DNA from: Candidula unifasciata
Lineage: Eukaryota > Mollusca > Gastropoda > Stylommatophora > Geomitridae
Length of the DNA: 64,000 nucleotides
Assembly: GCA_905116865.2 (NCBI GenBank)
Contig: CAJHNH020002079.1
Coordinates: 550,366-614,365 of the forward strand
Direction: 5' to 3'
Translations under genes and position numbers: made by a program
The notes under the pieces: model-generated
What the model was told of the DNA's origin: nothing
Databases searched by the model: none
The model's input: the letters and a program-made list of their open reading frames with translations, nothing else
Part shown: positions 42,368-55,524 of the stretch, piece after piece
Layout of the letters: each line of letters opens with the position of its first letter
How positions within the stretch are numbered: position 1 is the first letter of the stretch

Positions 42368-42745
42368 CTTTTTCTTTTCTGGTCCTGTTTCGCCTTTAAG
42401 CGTTAGCCTTGGTATGTGCTACATAGAGGCAGGTATTTACGCACTCGGTTAATCCATCTATCCATGGCTTGCGTGGTCGACCCATAGCTGTGCTTCCATT
42501 GTGTCTAAGTTCTATGGTGCTCTGTTTACTGGCAGTCTTGAAACATGTCCAAACCATTCCATCTGCTGTCTGTTGGTGTAGTTTAACACTGGTTCCGTTC
42601 CAGTTTCTTTCCTGTTATCGTTATTTCTGATCGTGTCTCTTCTAGTTACATTTAGGATTCGTCAAAAACATTTCATTTCTGGTGTTTCGATTTTTCTGGT
42701 GGCCGTTGTTATGGTTGTTATGTTAACGAATGGCACTGCTAAACG
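42368..42745 (-). pseudogene. LINE RT C-terminus ending in a triplet array
   Basis: On the minus strand: RRDTIRNNDNRKETGTEPVL, QQMEWFGHVSRLPVNR, LDTMEAQLWVDHASHGWMD. QQMxWFGHxxR parallels 14.6 kb and 49.9 kb. The sense 3' end AAAGAAAAAGAAGTAGTAG leads into the array at 42,270-42,367. Confidence 0.65.
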
Positions 42746-42867
42746 CCGCTCCCCCTCCCACTCCCTCCCTTTCCCCCAACTACTGTACTGAGTATTGCCC
42801 CTTTGGTGTCGATTGCTAGAAAATTGTTAGAAATATTAGAATAAATATTATCGTAAAACTTTTCAAC

Positions 42868-43020
42868 GCGACTGATAGTTTCGTCGCCCAGCTTCTGAGT
42901 TGAGTGCATAGCTTGACACTGTGAGCTACGTGTATTTTTCGTTGGCATAGGAGCGGAGCAACTATGGGGTGACCTGTTTGCTATGAAACTAGGATCATCA
43001 GATTACCAGATTACCAGAAC
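42868..43020 (-). repeat. Family F repeat, minus
   Basis: The reverse complement of TCGTCGCCCAGCTTCTGAGT through GGAGCAACTATGGGGTGACC to ATCAGATTACCAGATTACCA matches 4,083-4,240. Confidence 0.55.
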
Positions 43021-43080
43021 ACGACTATTGTATTTTATATCTGTAATCCTGAGCGGATTACCAGGCCCCACTTGGAAAAG

Positions 43081-43100
43081 GGGGGGGGGGGGGGGGGGAG
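43081..43100. repeat. Poly-G run
   Basis: About 19 consecutive G followed by AGGGTAG. Confidence 0.9.
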
Positions 43101-43272
43101 GGTAGATCTTTTGCACTGTCACTATCACGTCTTTCGTAAAAGACGACTGATTATGATTATATGATTTTGCGGTAATTTAGTATTAGTATTAGACCCAAAG
43201 GTGCCTAGCTGTAAACTACGACACATCGTGACAACTGCCTGTGGATGGGCGAATTCAGAAGATGAGGAATAT

Positions 43273-43565
43273 CTTCTTATTCTTCTTCGTCGTGTTTATT
43301 AGCTGTAACCTCCAATTGAAAGTTCTGGTTGTTCATCCACCTCTGGATTTTGGTCTTGTCCCAGAACCCGAGTGTTGCATGTATATCCGTTTTTACACAT
43401 CTGGCTTATTTGTAAGCTTATTGTTGGTTCCTTGCCTAGCAGGCAAATGTACTCTGACTTTGAAGTAGTCACCAATTTGTCGACTCGTACGACATGCTTG
43501 TTGGGGAGGCAGTGGGTCTATTCTTGTTTTCCCCAAAACGGGTTCCTCAGACCCACAGGGGGAGA
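43273..43565 (-). mobile_element. S1 element
   Basis: TTCTTATTCTTCTTCGTCG edge, GTTCTGGTTGTTCATCCACC, TTGGTTCCTTGCCTAG, GGGGAGGCAGTGGGTCTATT and CAGACCCACAGGGGG edge. Confidence 0.7.
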
Positions 43566-43814
43566 AGGACATCTGATATTAACAAATTTACCTGCTTGGT
43601 AGCTTGTATGGGAAAAATCACAATAAAGCAGGAAAGGGCCAAGAAAGAAAAATGATAATGGGTCATATATTGCAGAATAGAATGTCGAGAATTCGGAAAG
43701 AATGAGAAAATTTGAGCTATCACAAAAGAACGGAAGGATCTGAGGATCAAGATAGATCTTGAGCACTAGAACGGTCGAGGAGCAGACAGAAGAGTTAAGG
43801 AGTAAAAGAAGGGG

Positions 43815-43935
43815 CAGGAAGAGGAGGAATAGGAAAAAGAAGAAGAAAAAGAAGCAGCAGCAAAAGAAGAAAAAGAAGAAGATGAAGAAGAAGAAGAAGA
43901 AGAAGAAGAAGAAGATGAACAACAACAACAACAAC
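43815..43935 (+). repeat. (GAA)n-type array ending in (AAC)n
   Basis: GAGGAGGAATAGG, AAAAAGAAGAAGAAAAAGAAG, GCAGCAGCA, about 20 GAA/GAT units, then AACAACAAC to 43,933. Confidence 0.85.
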
Positions 43936-43939
43936 CGTA

Positions 43940-44673
<734 letters not shown>

Positions 44674-44929
44674 CTGCTCACTTCCTGAACACCGTTTCAC
44701 CTGCCGCTATCACAAACCGCATGACTAAGCTTACCTTTATCCCTAGCTTCAGTCCCCCTCTCTGACATCTCACTGACTACCCAATACAAAAATAACTTAC
44801 CTCTGAAGTAACAAAATATTTTTCCGAGTCGAAGCTTTCCGTTAAAGTTACAAATCACCAGAAATAAACACACGTAATCGTATTTTTAATATTGTATATA
44901 CCAACCGAAGAGTCAGGGAACAATATCTA

Positions 44930-45222
44930 TTCACAAACGCACAAACAGCGTATTTACAGTATTGAATAATTGATTCCAGATCTGTGTCACAAGTGTCCAC
45001 ATTCTGGGTTCTTTCCATTCACCAATGATTCTTTTAACACCAATGTTCACATTTACTGTAAAGTCAGCGCACACTTCAATGTCTGGCCCGAAAATGTGCG
45101 TGCTGTGTGCGCCCGCCAACCATGACTGGGCTGATTCGTGTGCCTCTGATAGGGCTAGGTTTACCGTATCCACTCTTCCGCCAAAGCCAGTGTTGTTCAA
45201 CTTTTCTACACCCACGGCCAAC
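44930..45222 (-). other. 96-codon frame of unknown nature with hAT-like edge
   Basis: The minus strand is open from 45,221 to 44,931 (VEKLNNTGFGGRVDTVNLAL, GPDIEVCADFTVNVNIGVKR, EWKEPRMWTLVTQIWNQLF). The start overlaps CAGTGTTGTTCAACTTTTCT (45,187, plus), which looks like a hAT transposon end, so the frame may lie in a transposon. No splice signals were found. Confidence 0.25.
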
Positions 45223-45227
45223 TAACA

Positions 45228-45805
45228 CATCATCATCATCAAGTGCCTTGCCAACTGGCGTAGGTTAGTCTCTTTATGCTGCCTCTCCACAAGCTGCGAT
45301 CCGCAGCGGCTTGTATTATTTCGTTTGTTGACACCTTTTCATGCCACAACAAAAGAATGTCAAGAATCTTTACACGCTGTCTTCTTCTGGCTCTCCATCC
45401 ACAGATCTTTCATGTTGTCACATTACCTCTTTCTGATGTTTTTGATATGTTATCTTCCAGAATTCGCCTCTTTTAAAATATATGGGTTGCTCTTGGTAGG
45501 TGTCCAATGAATTCTAAGGATTCTTTCGTAGAACCACGTCTCCGAAGATATTTTTTTTGGCTTGTTTATTAATTGTCCAGGCTTCACAGCAGTATGTTAA
45601 ATCTGGCTCTATGTAGCATGCGAGAATTCTTTCCCTAACCTTTAAAGGCATTATTTTATGCACAAAAGGTTCTTCGTTTTGTAAATTGCGGTTTTTGCCT
45701 GTCCTACTCTATTCTGTATCTCTGTGGTGCATCTTTCATCGGATTTTACCCACGTGCCTAGATTCTTAAGTTTCTGTACTTGTCCTAAAATAACGCACAT
45801 GGGCA
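45228..45805 (-). pseudogene. LINE RT C-terminus with (GAT)n tail
   Basis: On the plus strand it starts ACACATCATCATCATCAAG, so the sense 3' end is GATGATGATG. Blocks CTCCACAAGCTGCGATCCGC, GTCTTCTTCTGGCTCTCCAT, TTGTCCAGGCTTCACAGCAG and TTTTGCCTGTCCTACTCTAT follow the order of the copy at 62.72-63.25 kb. Confidence 0.7.
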
Positions 45806-46077
45806 CTACTCACGAAAGTTACCCCATCTCGTAGGGCGCGAGATTTCGTAGTGGTTCACAAGGGCTGTCCTATGCTGTAGGGGTGTTGTGAGATGTCTAT
45901 ACACAGCGTGCTGAAAAGTGGCTCGGTTTCGTTCGGTGCGGTCGATGCATTCTTTCCCAGATAAAAGTGTGCCCTTTTCTTTTCGCAGCTCTTTTTTCTT
46001 CAAACACGTGTTGTTTCTGAAAATTGTTGTTGTTGTGGGTAGGTCTGCAAGGAAGAAGGTCTTCAAAAGGACGCGCT

Positions 46078-46301
46078 ATGTTCGTGAGTATCGAATCACT
46101 TATTTGTTTTGTATTGTTACTTTTGCTGTCGGTGGCTGTCGTCGGTGCTGGATGTGCTTATAACATTCAAAACGAGGCACACGTGGCATGGGATGACTTT
46201 CGTGAATTGTACCATCTCATGTCAGGACAGCAAACCTTTGTTAAATTCGATGTCACAAAATTTCAGTTTTCAGCTAATGACCAAAGGCTGCTACTTATAG
46301 G
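46078..46301 (+). CDS. Possible secreted small protein or first exon
   Basis: ATG at 46,078 opens a 75-codon frame. MFVSIESLICFVLLLLLSVA then VVGAGC looks like a signal peptide with cleavage near Gly 25/Cys 26. The mature part reads CAYNIQNEAHVAWDDFRELY, HLMSGQQTFVKFDVTKFQFS and ANDQRLLLIG. It ends GGG TAA (46,301-46,306). The same bases form AGG|GTAACA, an acceptable splice donor, so this may be a first coding exon. A start 18 codons upstream (46,024) is possible but lies before the signal-like segment. Its composition is unlike the repeats around it, and it matches none of the repeat families in the window. No homologue is recognised. S3 and S2 SINEs follow directly. Confidence 0.4.
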
Positions 46302-46417
46302 GTAACAAATCATGTGTGTGTGTCAGGAGCGTTGTTTCTGATATACAAAGCGCTACAATAACATCTATTCGTTTATCCAGTCAACCAAGGGTTTCGGCAT
46401 GTGTACCTGTTCTAGAC

Positions 46418-46640
46418 GTCTGTGGCTTGGGTGTTGCGAACACGCTTCGTAATGCTCGGGGTTCGTTCCCAGCTGCGGACGGTTTGTCTTTAGTTGGTTT
46501 CAACTGTGGTGCTGAGACCTGACCTTCCAGTAGGCAATGGCAAACTACTGAACGTAACATTTGCCAAGAAAAACCACAACAGCCAAAATATGCTGGAGTT
46601 GGTTCTGCAATGTCATGTAAAGGACGTGCAACTAACTTCA
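46418..46640 (+). mobile_element. S3 SINE, plus, complete
   Basis: CTGTGGCTTGGGTGTTGCGA head, box B GGGGTTCGTTCCCAGC (46,458-46,473), AGCTGCGGACGG, and the 3' end CATGTAAAGGACGTGCAACT. Pairs with the minus copy at 29,283-29,485. Confidence 0.65.
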
Positions 46641-46720
46641 ACCTCTTTCATTCTCATCACTGTGGTGTTAATTCTACAAGTTGCAATTATAGAAGTGACA
46701 AACAACATACCCTACTCCTC

Positions 46721-46990
46721 GGGAGTCGCCGTGGCAAAGCGGCTAGACGCGCGCCGCGGATCGGAAGGTCGTGGGTTCGCTTTCCGGCGGAGCTGGACTT
46801 TTCTTCAAAAAAATAACCTTGGCTCCCAGGTCGACCCAGCCTTGGGTGGGTACCGGGTACAGTCCCGTGAAGTAGAGGCGGCCGGTGTGATGCTGACCAC
46901 ATCACCCATCTTGTCCCGTTGATCTATAAAAATATAGGTCTAGCCCTATATGCCCTATGCGTCTAAAGGCGTGGAAAGGGTCCTTTATTT
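46721..46990 (+). mobile_element. S2 SINE, plus, reference copy
   Basis: Head GTCGCCGTGGCAAAGCGGCT (box A-like) and GTGGGTTCGCTTTCC (box B-like). Then GGCTCCCAGGTCGACCCAGC, GGCCGGTGTGATGCTGACC, AAATATAGGTCTAGCCCTAT and the end GGCGTGGAAAGGGTCCTTTA. About nine further copies or fragments occur in the window on both strands. Confidence 0.8.
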
Positions 46991-47004
46991 ACTTTACTTA
47001 CCTA

Positions 47005-47100
47005 CTCCTCACATGATTAGACATCCATTTTTGTTTCCTGCCTGCACTTTTCCGCAGGTCAACCAAAGGTCCGCTGCCCGTGGGTTGAAGATCACTGATC
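47005..47100 (-). mobile_element. hAT-like end fragment
   Basis: The reverse complement reads CAGTGATCTTCAACCCACGG, GCAGCGGACC and TCTAATCATGTGAGGAG, matching the CAGTGTTTTTCAACC..TAATCATGTAA block at 22.1-22.2 kb and 26.0-26.09 kb. Confidence 0.5.
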
Positions 47101-47294
47101 TCAGCCAATGTCTGGTGGAGATAGGGGCTAACACATCAAATCACAATAACTGATATTTCATTACCTGATAACCGGAGAGGGGGTTGAATTTATATGACAA
47201 GTCAAATACAAGTCGGTGAAATCCTTAAGTGTTTGGAGAACTTCTTTTTTCACACCATTGGCCCGCGGATTTATTTTTCAATATTGACTTTTGT

Positions 47295-47990
47295 TGCCTG
47301 AGTGACTGACTGAATGATGACTGACTGACACACTGATTGATTTACAGACTGACTGACCCACTGACTGACTTACAGACTGACTGTCTGACTGACTGACTCA
47401 CTGACTGATTGACTCACTGAATGAATCACTGACTGACTGAATGAATAACTGACTGAATCACTGACTGACTCACTAAATGAATCAATGACTCACTGATTGA
47501 CTCACTGATTGACTCACTGAATGAATCACTGACTGAATCATTGACTGACTGACTGACTGACTCACTGAATGAATCACTGACTGACTGACTCACTAAATGA
47601 ATGACTGACTGACTCACTCACCGACTGACTGACTCACCCACCGACTGACTGACTCACTCACCGACTGACTGACTCACTCACCGACTGGCTGACTCACTAA
47701 ATGAATGACTGACTCACTGACTCACTCACCGACTGACTGACTCATTCACCGACTGGCTCACTGAATGAATCACTGACTGACTGACTGACTGACTCACTAA
47801 ATGAATCACTGACTGACTCACTCACTCACCGACTGACTGACTTACTGACTTACTCACTCACCGACTGACTGACTGACTCACTAAATGAATCACTGACTCA
47901 CTCACTCACCGACTGACTGACTGACTCACTAAATGAATCACTGACTCACTCACTCACCGACTTACTGACTCATTGATACACTGACTGACT
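47295..47990 (-). repeat. TGAC/TGAA compound array, about 0.7 kb
   Basis: TGACTGAC, CACTGAATGAATCACTGAC and CTCACTCACCGACTGACTGA units in a loose higher-order pattern. It ends TGACTGACTGGTGTTTAACC, the tail edge of the S4 copy at 47,985. Confidence 0.95.
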
Positions 47991-48180
47991 GGTGTTTAAC
48001 CTCATCAGGACCCCACGACGAGCAACAAACTTCCGGTGACACAAAGTGCCAACACTCAGATGAGGACCACCCAGACGTAAGTCCTAGAAACCCAGTAGGT
48101 TATATTTAGGGCCCCCGACGACAACCGTGATGGGGCTTTAAATTAATTTTAACAAACTGCGACCCACACTCGGACGGGAA
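47985..48180 (-). mobile_element. S4 repeat, minus, with expanded tail
   Basis: GGTGTTTAACCTCATCAGGA, GGTGACACAAAGTGCCAACA, CAGATGAGGACCACCCAGAC and GTGATGGGGCTTTAA match 339-725 (same strand). Its sense 3' edge is the TGAC array to the left. Confidence 0.65.
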
Positions 48181-48181
48181 T

Positions 48182-48325
48182 TGGTTGCTCCCAGATCGAC
48201 TCATCCTTAAACAGGTAGCTGGTGGTGACGTGGGAAGTAAAGGAAGGCGGCGTGCTACTGACCACAACATCCAGTGTTCCGATTATCTATAAATATATGA
48301 TTCCAGCATCAAATGACCTGATGCA
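48182..48325 (+). mobile_element. Partial S2 SINE
   Basis: TTGCTCCCAGATCGACTCAT, GACGTGGGAAGTAAAGG and GTGCTACTGACCACAACATC follow the S2 body. The head is missing and the tail is decayed. Confidence 0.55.
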
Positions 48326-48540
48326 TTACTGACTTTACTTCCCACGCTTTTGTCGCCTCAGCGGAAGAGGATTAACCATTAAGTACATGCTTAGGGCATC
48401 ACAAAGGGAGAGGGCACCACATAAATTTTCAATTGCCTTAAAGCTGCGAGTATGTTTTCTGGGTTAAAGTATACTACAAAATCACATTAGAACAACAATG
48501 TAACAAAGCAGGTTGGGTGCCTTATCTCTTCTCTATTAAC

Positions 48541-49500
<960 letters not shown>

Positions 49501-49507
49501 AAAAATA

Positions 49508-49541
49508 ATTACTACTACTACTGCTACTACTACTTCTACTT

Positions 49542-49619
<78 letters not shown>

Positions 49620-49695
49620 GTAGTACTATCACCACTTCTACTACTACTACTACTAGTAGTACTATCACCACTTCTACTACTTCTTCTTCTTCTTC
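49508..49695. repeat. (TAC)n array left of a LINE
   Basis: TACTACTAC with CTTCTACTTC breaks, two TAGTAGTACTATCACCACTT units (49,617, 49,655), then CTTCTTCTTCTT to 49,697. Confidence 0.95.
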
Positions 49696-51115
<1,420 letters not shown>

Positions 51116-51330
51116 AATTATGTTCCGTCTCCACAATGAAAGTTGGCTGCAGTGCAACAGCTATTGTCTTTTGGAACATTACGTGGTGACTTCCTGATCT
51201 CTTCCTGTGTACGACTTCTACTAACTGAACGGGTATTGTATAAATCTTCCAACGCTGAAGTCCAGTTCTAGTTCTCCAGGATCATGACAATGTTGAACGT
51301 ATTCACTAACCTTTAAGAGCCACTGAACCA
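51116..51330. other. Short unique stretch between arrays
   Basis: About 215 bases with no recognised feature, including TGCAGTGCAACAGCTATTGT. Both sides are ACT arrays, so it may itself be an insertion. Confidence 0.4.
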
Positions 51331-51344
51331 CACTACTACTACTG

Positions 51345-51436
<92 letters not shown>

Positions 51437-51588
51437 GATGCTGCTGATGCTACTGCTACTACTACTACTACAGATGCTGCTGCTTCTATTAGTAGTACCA
51501 CTGCTCACTATTCCTCTTCTTTACTTTCCTCCCCCTCCTCCTCTTGTTACTACTACTCAAACTACGACTCCTCCTCCTCCTCCTCCTC

Positions 51589-51668
<80 letters not shown>

Positions 51669-51865
51669 GTTGCTGCTGCTGCTGCTACTACTACTACTGC
51701 TGCTGCTACTACTTCGACCATTATTACTACTTCTACTACTTCTCCTACTGCTGCTGCTGCTACTACTACTACTTCTTATATTACTCCTACGTCTGCTACT
51801 ACAACTACGACTTACCACTGCTAATTACCACAACTACTAACATCACTACCGTCATCACTATTACT
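51331..51865. repeat. (ACT)n and (CTG)n arrays
   Basis: ACT 51,331-51,435, GATGCTGCTG and ACTACTACAGATGCTGCTGC, a CTCCTC zone, ACT 51,589-51,667, GTTGCTGCTGCTGCT and degenerating triplets to about 51,865. T/S/L frames are artefacts. Confidence 0.95.
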
Positions 51866-51869
51866 AACA

Positions 51870-52735
51870 TGAGGGGAAGTCAATAAGTAAGTCAATCGGT
51901 TATGGGAATGCAGGAAAATGTAGTTGGTGGTTTCTGAAGGTGTGACAACAGAAAAGTCACATATTTATTTCCCAGTTTCTCGTGGAATCAAAGCCGAAGG
52001 GTTGTGATATCCATCGTACCGAGCCAAGGGGTTCATAACTCTTGCTTTTTTGATAAAAAAAATAAGGGGGTGGGGGGGGATAGCAACATTGAACTTTATG
52101 TCTCCGTTCGTTAGATGGCGCTAGGTGTTGCATGCGCATTCGCAGTATAGAAACAAAGTGATGACTGTACTTACAGAACAATAATTTTTTTTTTTTTTTT
52201 TTGGAAAAAGGTTTGCCTGCAAAAGACATTTATATGGAAATGCTTCCTGTTTATGCTGACTGCTGACAAATGTTTATTATGTGAAGCGGTTAACAGCTAG
52301 GTTAACAAAAAAATTCTTAAGAACGCTATAAATTGTTAATGAAGTCCTGTTGAGATTGCAACAGAAGCATCCGTGCAGCCGGTGGATGAGATGATTAGAG
52401 GTGATAAAGGAATAACGGTTGATTCTGTAGTAGATGCAGTAGGGTGAACACATGGTTCAGCATACAACATAATGCATGGTCTATTGCAATTTAAGAAAGT
52501 GTACCCAGGATGGGTACACGGACAACTGACGAACGAAAATGGGGTTTAGACAACAGAGCACGCAGTTCTATGTGGCAGGTTTGGGAGGACTGATAAAACG
52601 ATGGAACAAGTGCATCAATGTTTGCGAAAATTATGTTGAAAAATAAAGGGATATTGTATGTGTAAAAATAAATGGGTTTATAATTGTTATAGCCTTATGT
52701 TTTCTTTTAAACGACTATGTGGGACTCATTTACTT
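51870..52735 (+). pseudogene. mariner-like transposon remnant
   Basis: Around 52,350-52,535 the plus strand encodes VQPVDEMIRGDKGITVDSVV, DAVG, stop, THGSAYNIMHGLLQFKKVYP and GWVHGQLTNEN. This follows the mariner transposase helix-turn-helix region and the WVP-type linker. After a deletion, GRTDKTMEQVHQCLRKLC fits the C-terminal end. The catalytic DDD region is missing. Possible ends are GGGAAGTCAATAAGTAAGTC (51,876) and the ACTCATTTACTTTTTTAA edge at about 52,740, only weakly inverted. An S8-like piece (51,975-52,060) lies inside. Confidence 0.6.
51975..52060 (+). mobile_element. S8 fragment
   Basis: GGAATCAAAGCCGAAGGGTT, GTGATATCCATCGTACCGAG and CATAACTCTTGCTTTT match 55,017-55,090. Confidence 0.5.
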
Positions 52736-52744
52736 TTTTAAAAT

Positions 52745-53022
52745 CTTTTTCGCATTTACCGGCTGTAAACTCCGGCGGATAGTTTTGGGTGTCCACGACT
52801 GTACTTGGTCCTGTTCCAAATCCTGGTTTTTGCATGCACATCTGTTTTAGAAATCTAGCTTATTTTTATGCAGACTGTTAGTTCTTTGCCTCACAAACAG
52901 ATGCACTCCGACTTCAATGGAAGTTCCCAGTTAGTCGACTCTTACGACATGCTTGTTAAGAAGTAGTGGGTCTATTATTTTGTTTCCTCACAAAGGGCCC
53001 GCGGAACCCACACGGGGAATTC
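52745..53022 (-). mobile_element. S1 element
   Basis: CGCATTTACCGGCTGTAAAC, TGCATGCACATCTGTTTTAG, GTCGACTCTTACGACATGC and GCGGAACCCACACGGGG on the plus strand. The TTC edge is nearly lost. Confidence 0.65.
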
Positions 53023-53024
53023 AT

Positions 53025-53275
53025 CAAACCGTAGAGTAAGGAAAGAAATTATATAAATGGTGTGGGTCGGGGGGGGGGAGCCCCTGCACATTTTCTATGG
53101 CGGGAGGGGACAGCTCACCTGAAAATTATTTTGATACAGGTGGGGAGGGAGGGCCTCAAGATACCCGAGTCCCCAGGTTTCGGCCCCTATGATAGAAACA
53201 GCCAAGACAAAGCAAATCCTCAGGGTGCCTGAGCTCCCATATTCCGACCTCTATGATGAGAACAACCAGGACAAG
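53025..53275. other. No gene recognised
   Basis: G-rich sequence with two similar segments, CCCGAGTCCCCAGGTTTCGG (53,165) and CTGAGCTCCCATATTCCGAC (53,228). They suggest a diverged tandem duplication of about 60 bases. Confidence 0.35.
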
Positions 53276-53281
53276 GCGAAA

Positions 53282-53475
53282 AAAACGGATGCAAGAAATG
53301 CTTTGTGGCCTAATTTGTATGCAACTAACAATCTACATACAAGGAAGTCATATCTGTAAAACGGATATGCTCGTAACACTCAGTTTCTGGAACAAGACTA
53401 TGTCCAGAGATGGACGAACAACCAGAACTTTCCATCAGAGTTTACAGCCGGTGAATAAGAAGAAGAAGAAGAATT
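53282..53475 (-). mobile_element. S1 fragment in sense orientation on plus, with GAA tail
   Basis: AACACTCAGTTTCTGGAAC, AGATGGACGAACAACCAGAA and GAGTTTACAGCCGGTGAATA then AGAAGAAGAAGAAG (53,458-53,472). The GAA tail is directly visible here. Confidence 0.65.
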
Positions 53476-53571
53476 TTTTTGGCATGTGGATGTATGATCA
53501 CATCTCTGTTTAATCCTTTTTTCGGGTTCACTAAGGACAAAATCTCCCAACCTCAAACGAACTCCAGCCAG

Positions 53572-54089
53572 CAGTGTTGCCACTTTTCTTTGACAAAAAA
53601 CATTTAAAACGGAATCAGCTAAAAACATCTACATTTGCGTGGAAAACATCTAGAAAAAACATCCAAATGGAAAGAGTCCTAAATTACATAGCAATCGATA
53701 TGACTTATCCTATAGAATCATGTCCTTATCTTTACTGAAGTCTGCCTTACAAGATCACCAGGAAAAACTTAGCTTAGATGATGAAGTTGAAGCTTCAGAT
53801 CCAAAATGACTCTGGTATGCTTTAGCTGTTCCAATTTCTTTAAATACCCAATCAGGGAGCTGATAAGTGGAACAGCCTTTTTTCTACTCTAATCAGGCAA
53901 AATTTTATTGTCAAGGTAGCATTTAAGAGGTCACATTTCATCTTGTTTCTTAGGTTATATCTGATAAATTCACTTCAAATGAAAAACATCTAGAAAAACA
54001 TCTACCATCTAAACGTCAAAAACGCCATTTAAATGCAATAAAAACACACATCTAAATCTGGATGTTAAACATCCAAAGTGGCAACACTA
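53572..54089. mobile_element. hAT-type MITE, 518 bp
   Basis: CAGTGTTGCCACTTTT (53,572) and AAAGTGGCAACACTA (to 54,089) are inverted repeats with one end mismatch. CCAGCCAG (53,564-53,571) and CCCGCCAG (54,090-54,097) are a 7/8 duplication. The interior is AT-rich with repeated AAAACATCTA. Confidence 0.75.
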
Positions 54090-54217
54090 CCCGCCAGTGT
54101 GTCTGGTGCGACATTTCTCGGTCATGGGCGAACGATACTCCTAGATTATGGACGCCACATCGATAAAAACATTGAAAAAGGGGAAATCATCCCACGCCCT
54201 TCACAGATAGTCTAAGT

Positions 54218-54358
54218 TAGTGGCAATCAACCTTCCTACTGCCGCGACCTCTTTATACAGTTTATCGTGTTGTGGTGACCCCCACCATAAAAATAAAATT
54301 TACGTTGCTACTTCATAACTTCAGTTGATATATGTTTTCCGGTGGTTAAGAACCGCTG
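54218..54358. mobile_element. hAT-type MITE, 141 bp, perfect target duplication
   Basis: TAGTGGCAATCAACC and GGTTAAGAACCGCTG are decayed inverted ends of the CAGTGGTTCTCAACC type. GTCTAAGT occurs exactly at both sides (54,210-54,217 and 54,359-54,366). The inner GCCGCGACC..GTGGTGACCCCC layout is that of hAT-derived MITEs. Confidence 0.85.
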
Positions 54359-54369
54359 GTCTAAGTAGT

Positions 54370-54655
54370 TGTGAGAGTTTTTAGGAGGGAACTAAACAAA
54401 TTGCAGTGAATCAGAAGGTAAGAAAAGACTCTCTCGTTGGATAGGACACGTGTTAATGAAATGTGAGAACGATATAACATACAAATAAAGGCAGACCAAC
54501 AAAAAAATAGGGGGGGGGGCGGAGGGGGGGGGGGGGTTGGAGAATAAAATAACAACTATCGAGAGGACATGGGGTGAACTGCATGTAATAGCAATAGTCA
54601 AGAATAGGACGATGTAGAGTGAGTTTGTTGAGGGCCTATACTCCATTGGGGGATA
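54370..54655 (+). pseudogene. LINE-like 3' region with GAA tail
   Basis: Fragments such as RLSRWIGHVLMKCEND (54,425-54,475) suggest a retrotransposon C-terminus. GTGAGTTTGTTGAGGGCC and CCATTGGGGGATAAAGGG end directly in GAAGAAGAA. Two G runs at 54,509-54,535. Matches the scraps at 2.8 and 33.45 kb. Confidence 0.5.
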
Positions 54656-54748
54656 AAGGGAAGAAGAAGAAGAAGAAGAAGAAGAAGAAGAAGAAGAAGA
54701 AGAAGAAGAAGAAGGAGAAGGAGAAGAAGAAGAAGAAGAAGAAGAAGC
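54656..54748 (+). repeat. (GAA)n array
   Basis: About 30 GAA units with a GGAGAAGGA interruption, starting at the LINE-like 3' end. Confidence 0.95.
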
Positions 54749-54889
54749 CATACATCGGATACTACCACTACCACTATTATCGCTATTACTTTAAACGGCT
54801 GCATTGTGAATAATATTGTATTTTTATTGGTGTAAGTATCGCTTTCCTTGTTTTATTGTGCAGGACACCAAATTAACTTTAGGCTGACC

Positions 54890-55090
54890 CTGCTCTCTAG
54901 CGTAGTTGGCTAAACCCGATTGCTCGGAGACCGGGTGACGAACTCCTTGTGGTCCGGGCTCATTCCCGGGGGTAGGCGGGAAAGCCACATTTCTCCCAGA
55001 TTTACGGTATTTACAATGGAACCAAGGCCGAAAGTTTGCGATATCCATAATACCGAGCCTAAGGGATAACAACTCATGGCTTCTGGATAC
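54890..55090 (+). mobile_element. tRNA-like SINE (S8)
   Basis: TAGCGTAGTTGGCTAAACCC (box A-like) and GGGCTCATTCCC (54,957-54,968, box B-like). The body is GCGGGAAAGCCACATTTC and GGAACCAAGGCCGAAAG, ending AACAACTCATGGCTTCTGG. The 3' half recurs at 51,975-52,060. Confidence 0.55.
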
Positions 55091-55135
55091 TAAAACAAAC
55101 AAACTTTAAACTGACTGAAGACTCTTCTTTGAAAG

Positions 55136-55385
55136 TAAAGAACTCTTGTCCACATCTTCAGGAGTATTTGACATATAGGGCTAGACCTATATTTTATAGT
55201 CCTGTCGGTACTCGATGGATGATGAGGTCAACATCACGCCGGCCGCCTTTACTACCCAGGTCTCTCCTTCCGAGTACCAATTATAAGACTGTGTCGACCT
55301 TGAAGTCAAGGATATTTCTTTAAACAGCCCAGCTCGGTCAGGACCCGAAAGCAAGACATTTGGGTTCACAGGTTAGCGTGAAGGC
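55136..55385 (-). mobile_element. S2 SINE, minus
   Basis: ATATAGGGCTAGACCTATAT at the tail, GAGGTCAACATCACGCCGGC, ACCTTGAAGTCAAGG and GTCAGGACCCGAAAGC, with a decayed tRNA-like head to about 55,385. Confidence 0.65.
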
Positions 55386-55524
55386 CCTTATTACCCTGTT
55401 ATGATTACCTATGGTTTGTTGACTTTCCGTAGAGCGGTTGTGCTGCCGAGTGTCGTATGAACCATGAAGATCCGTAGCTTCAGCGACGACGTCTGGGGGG
55501 TCTATGAAAAATACTATAAATAAA

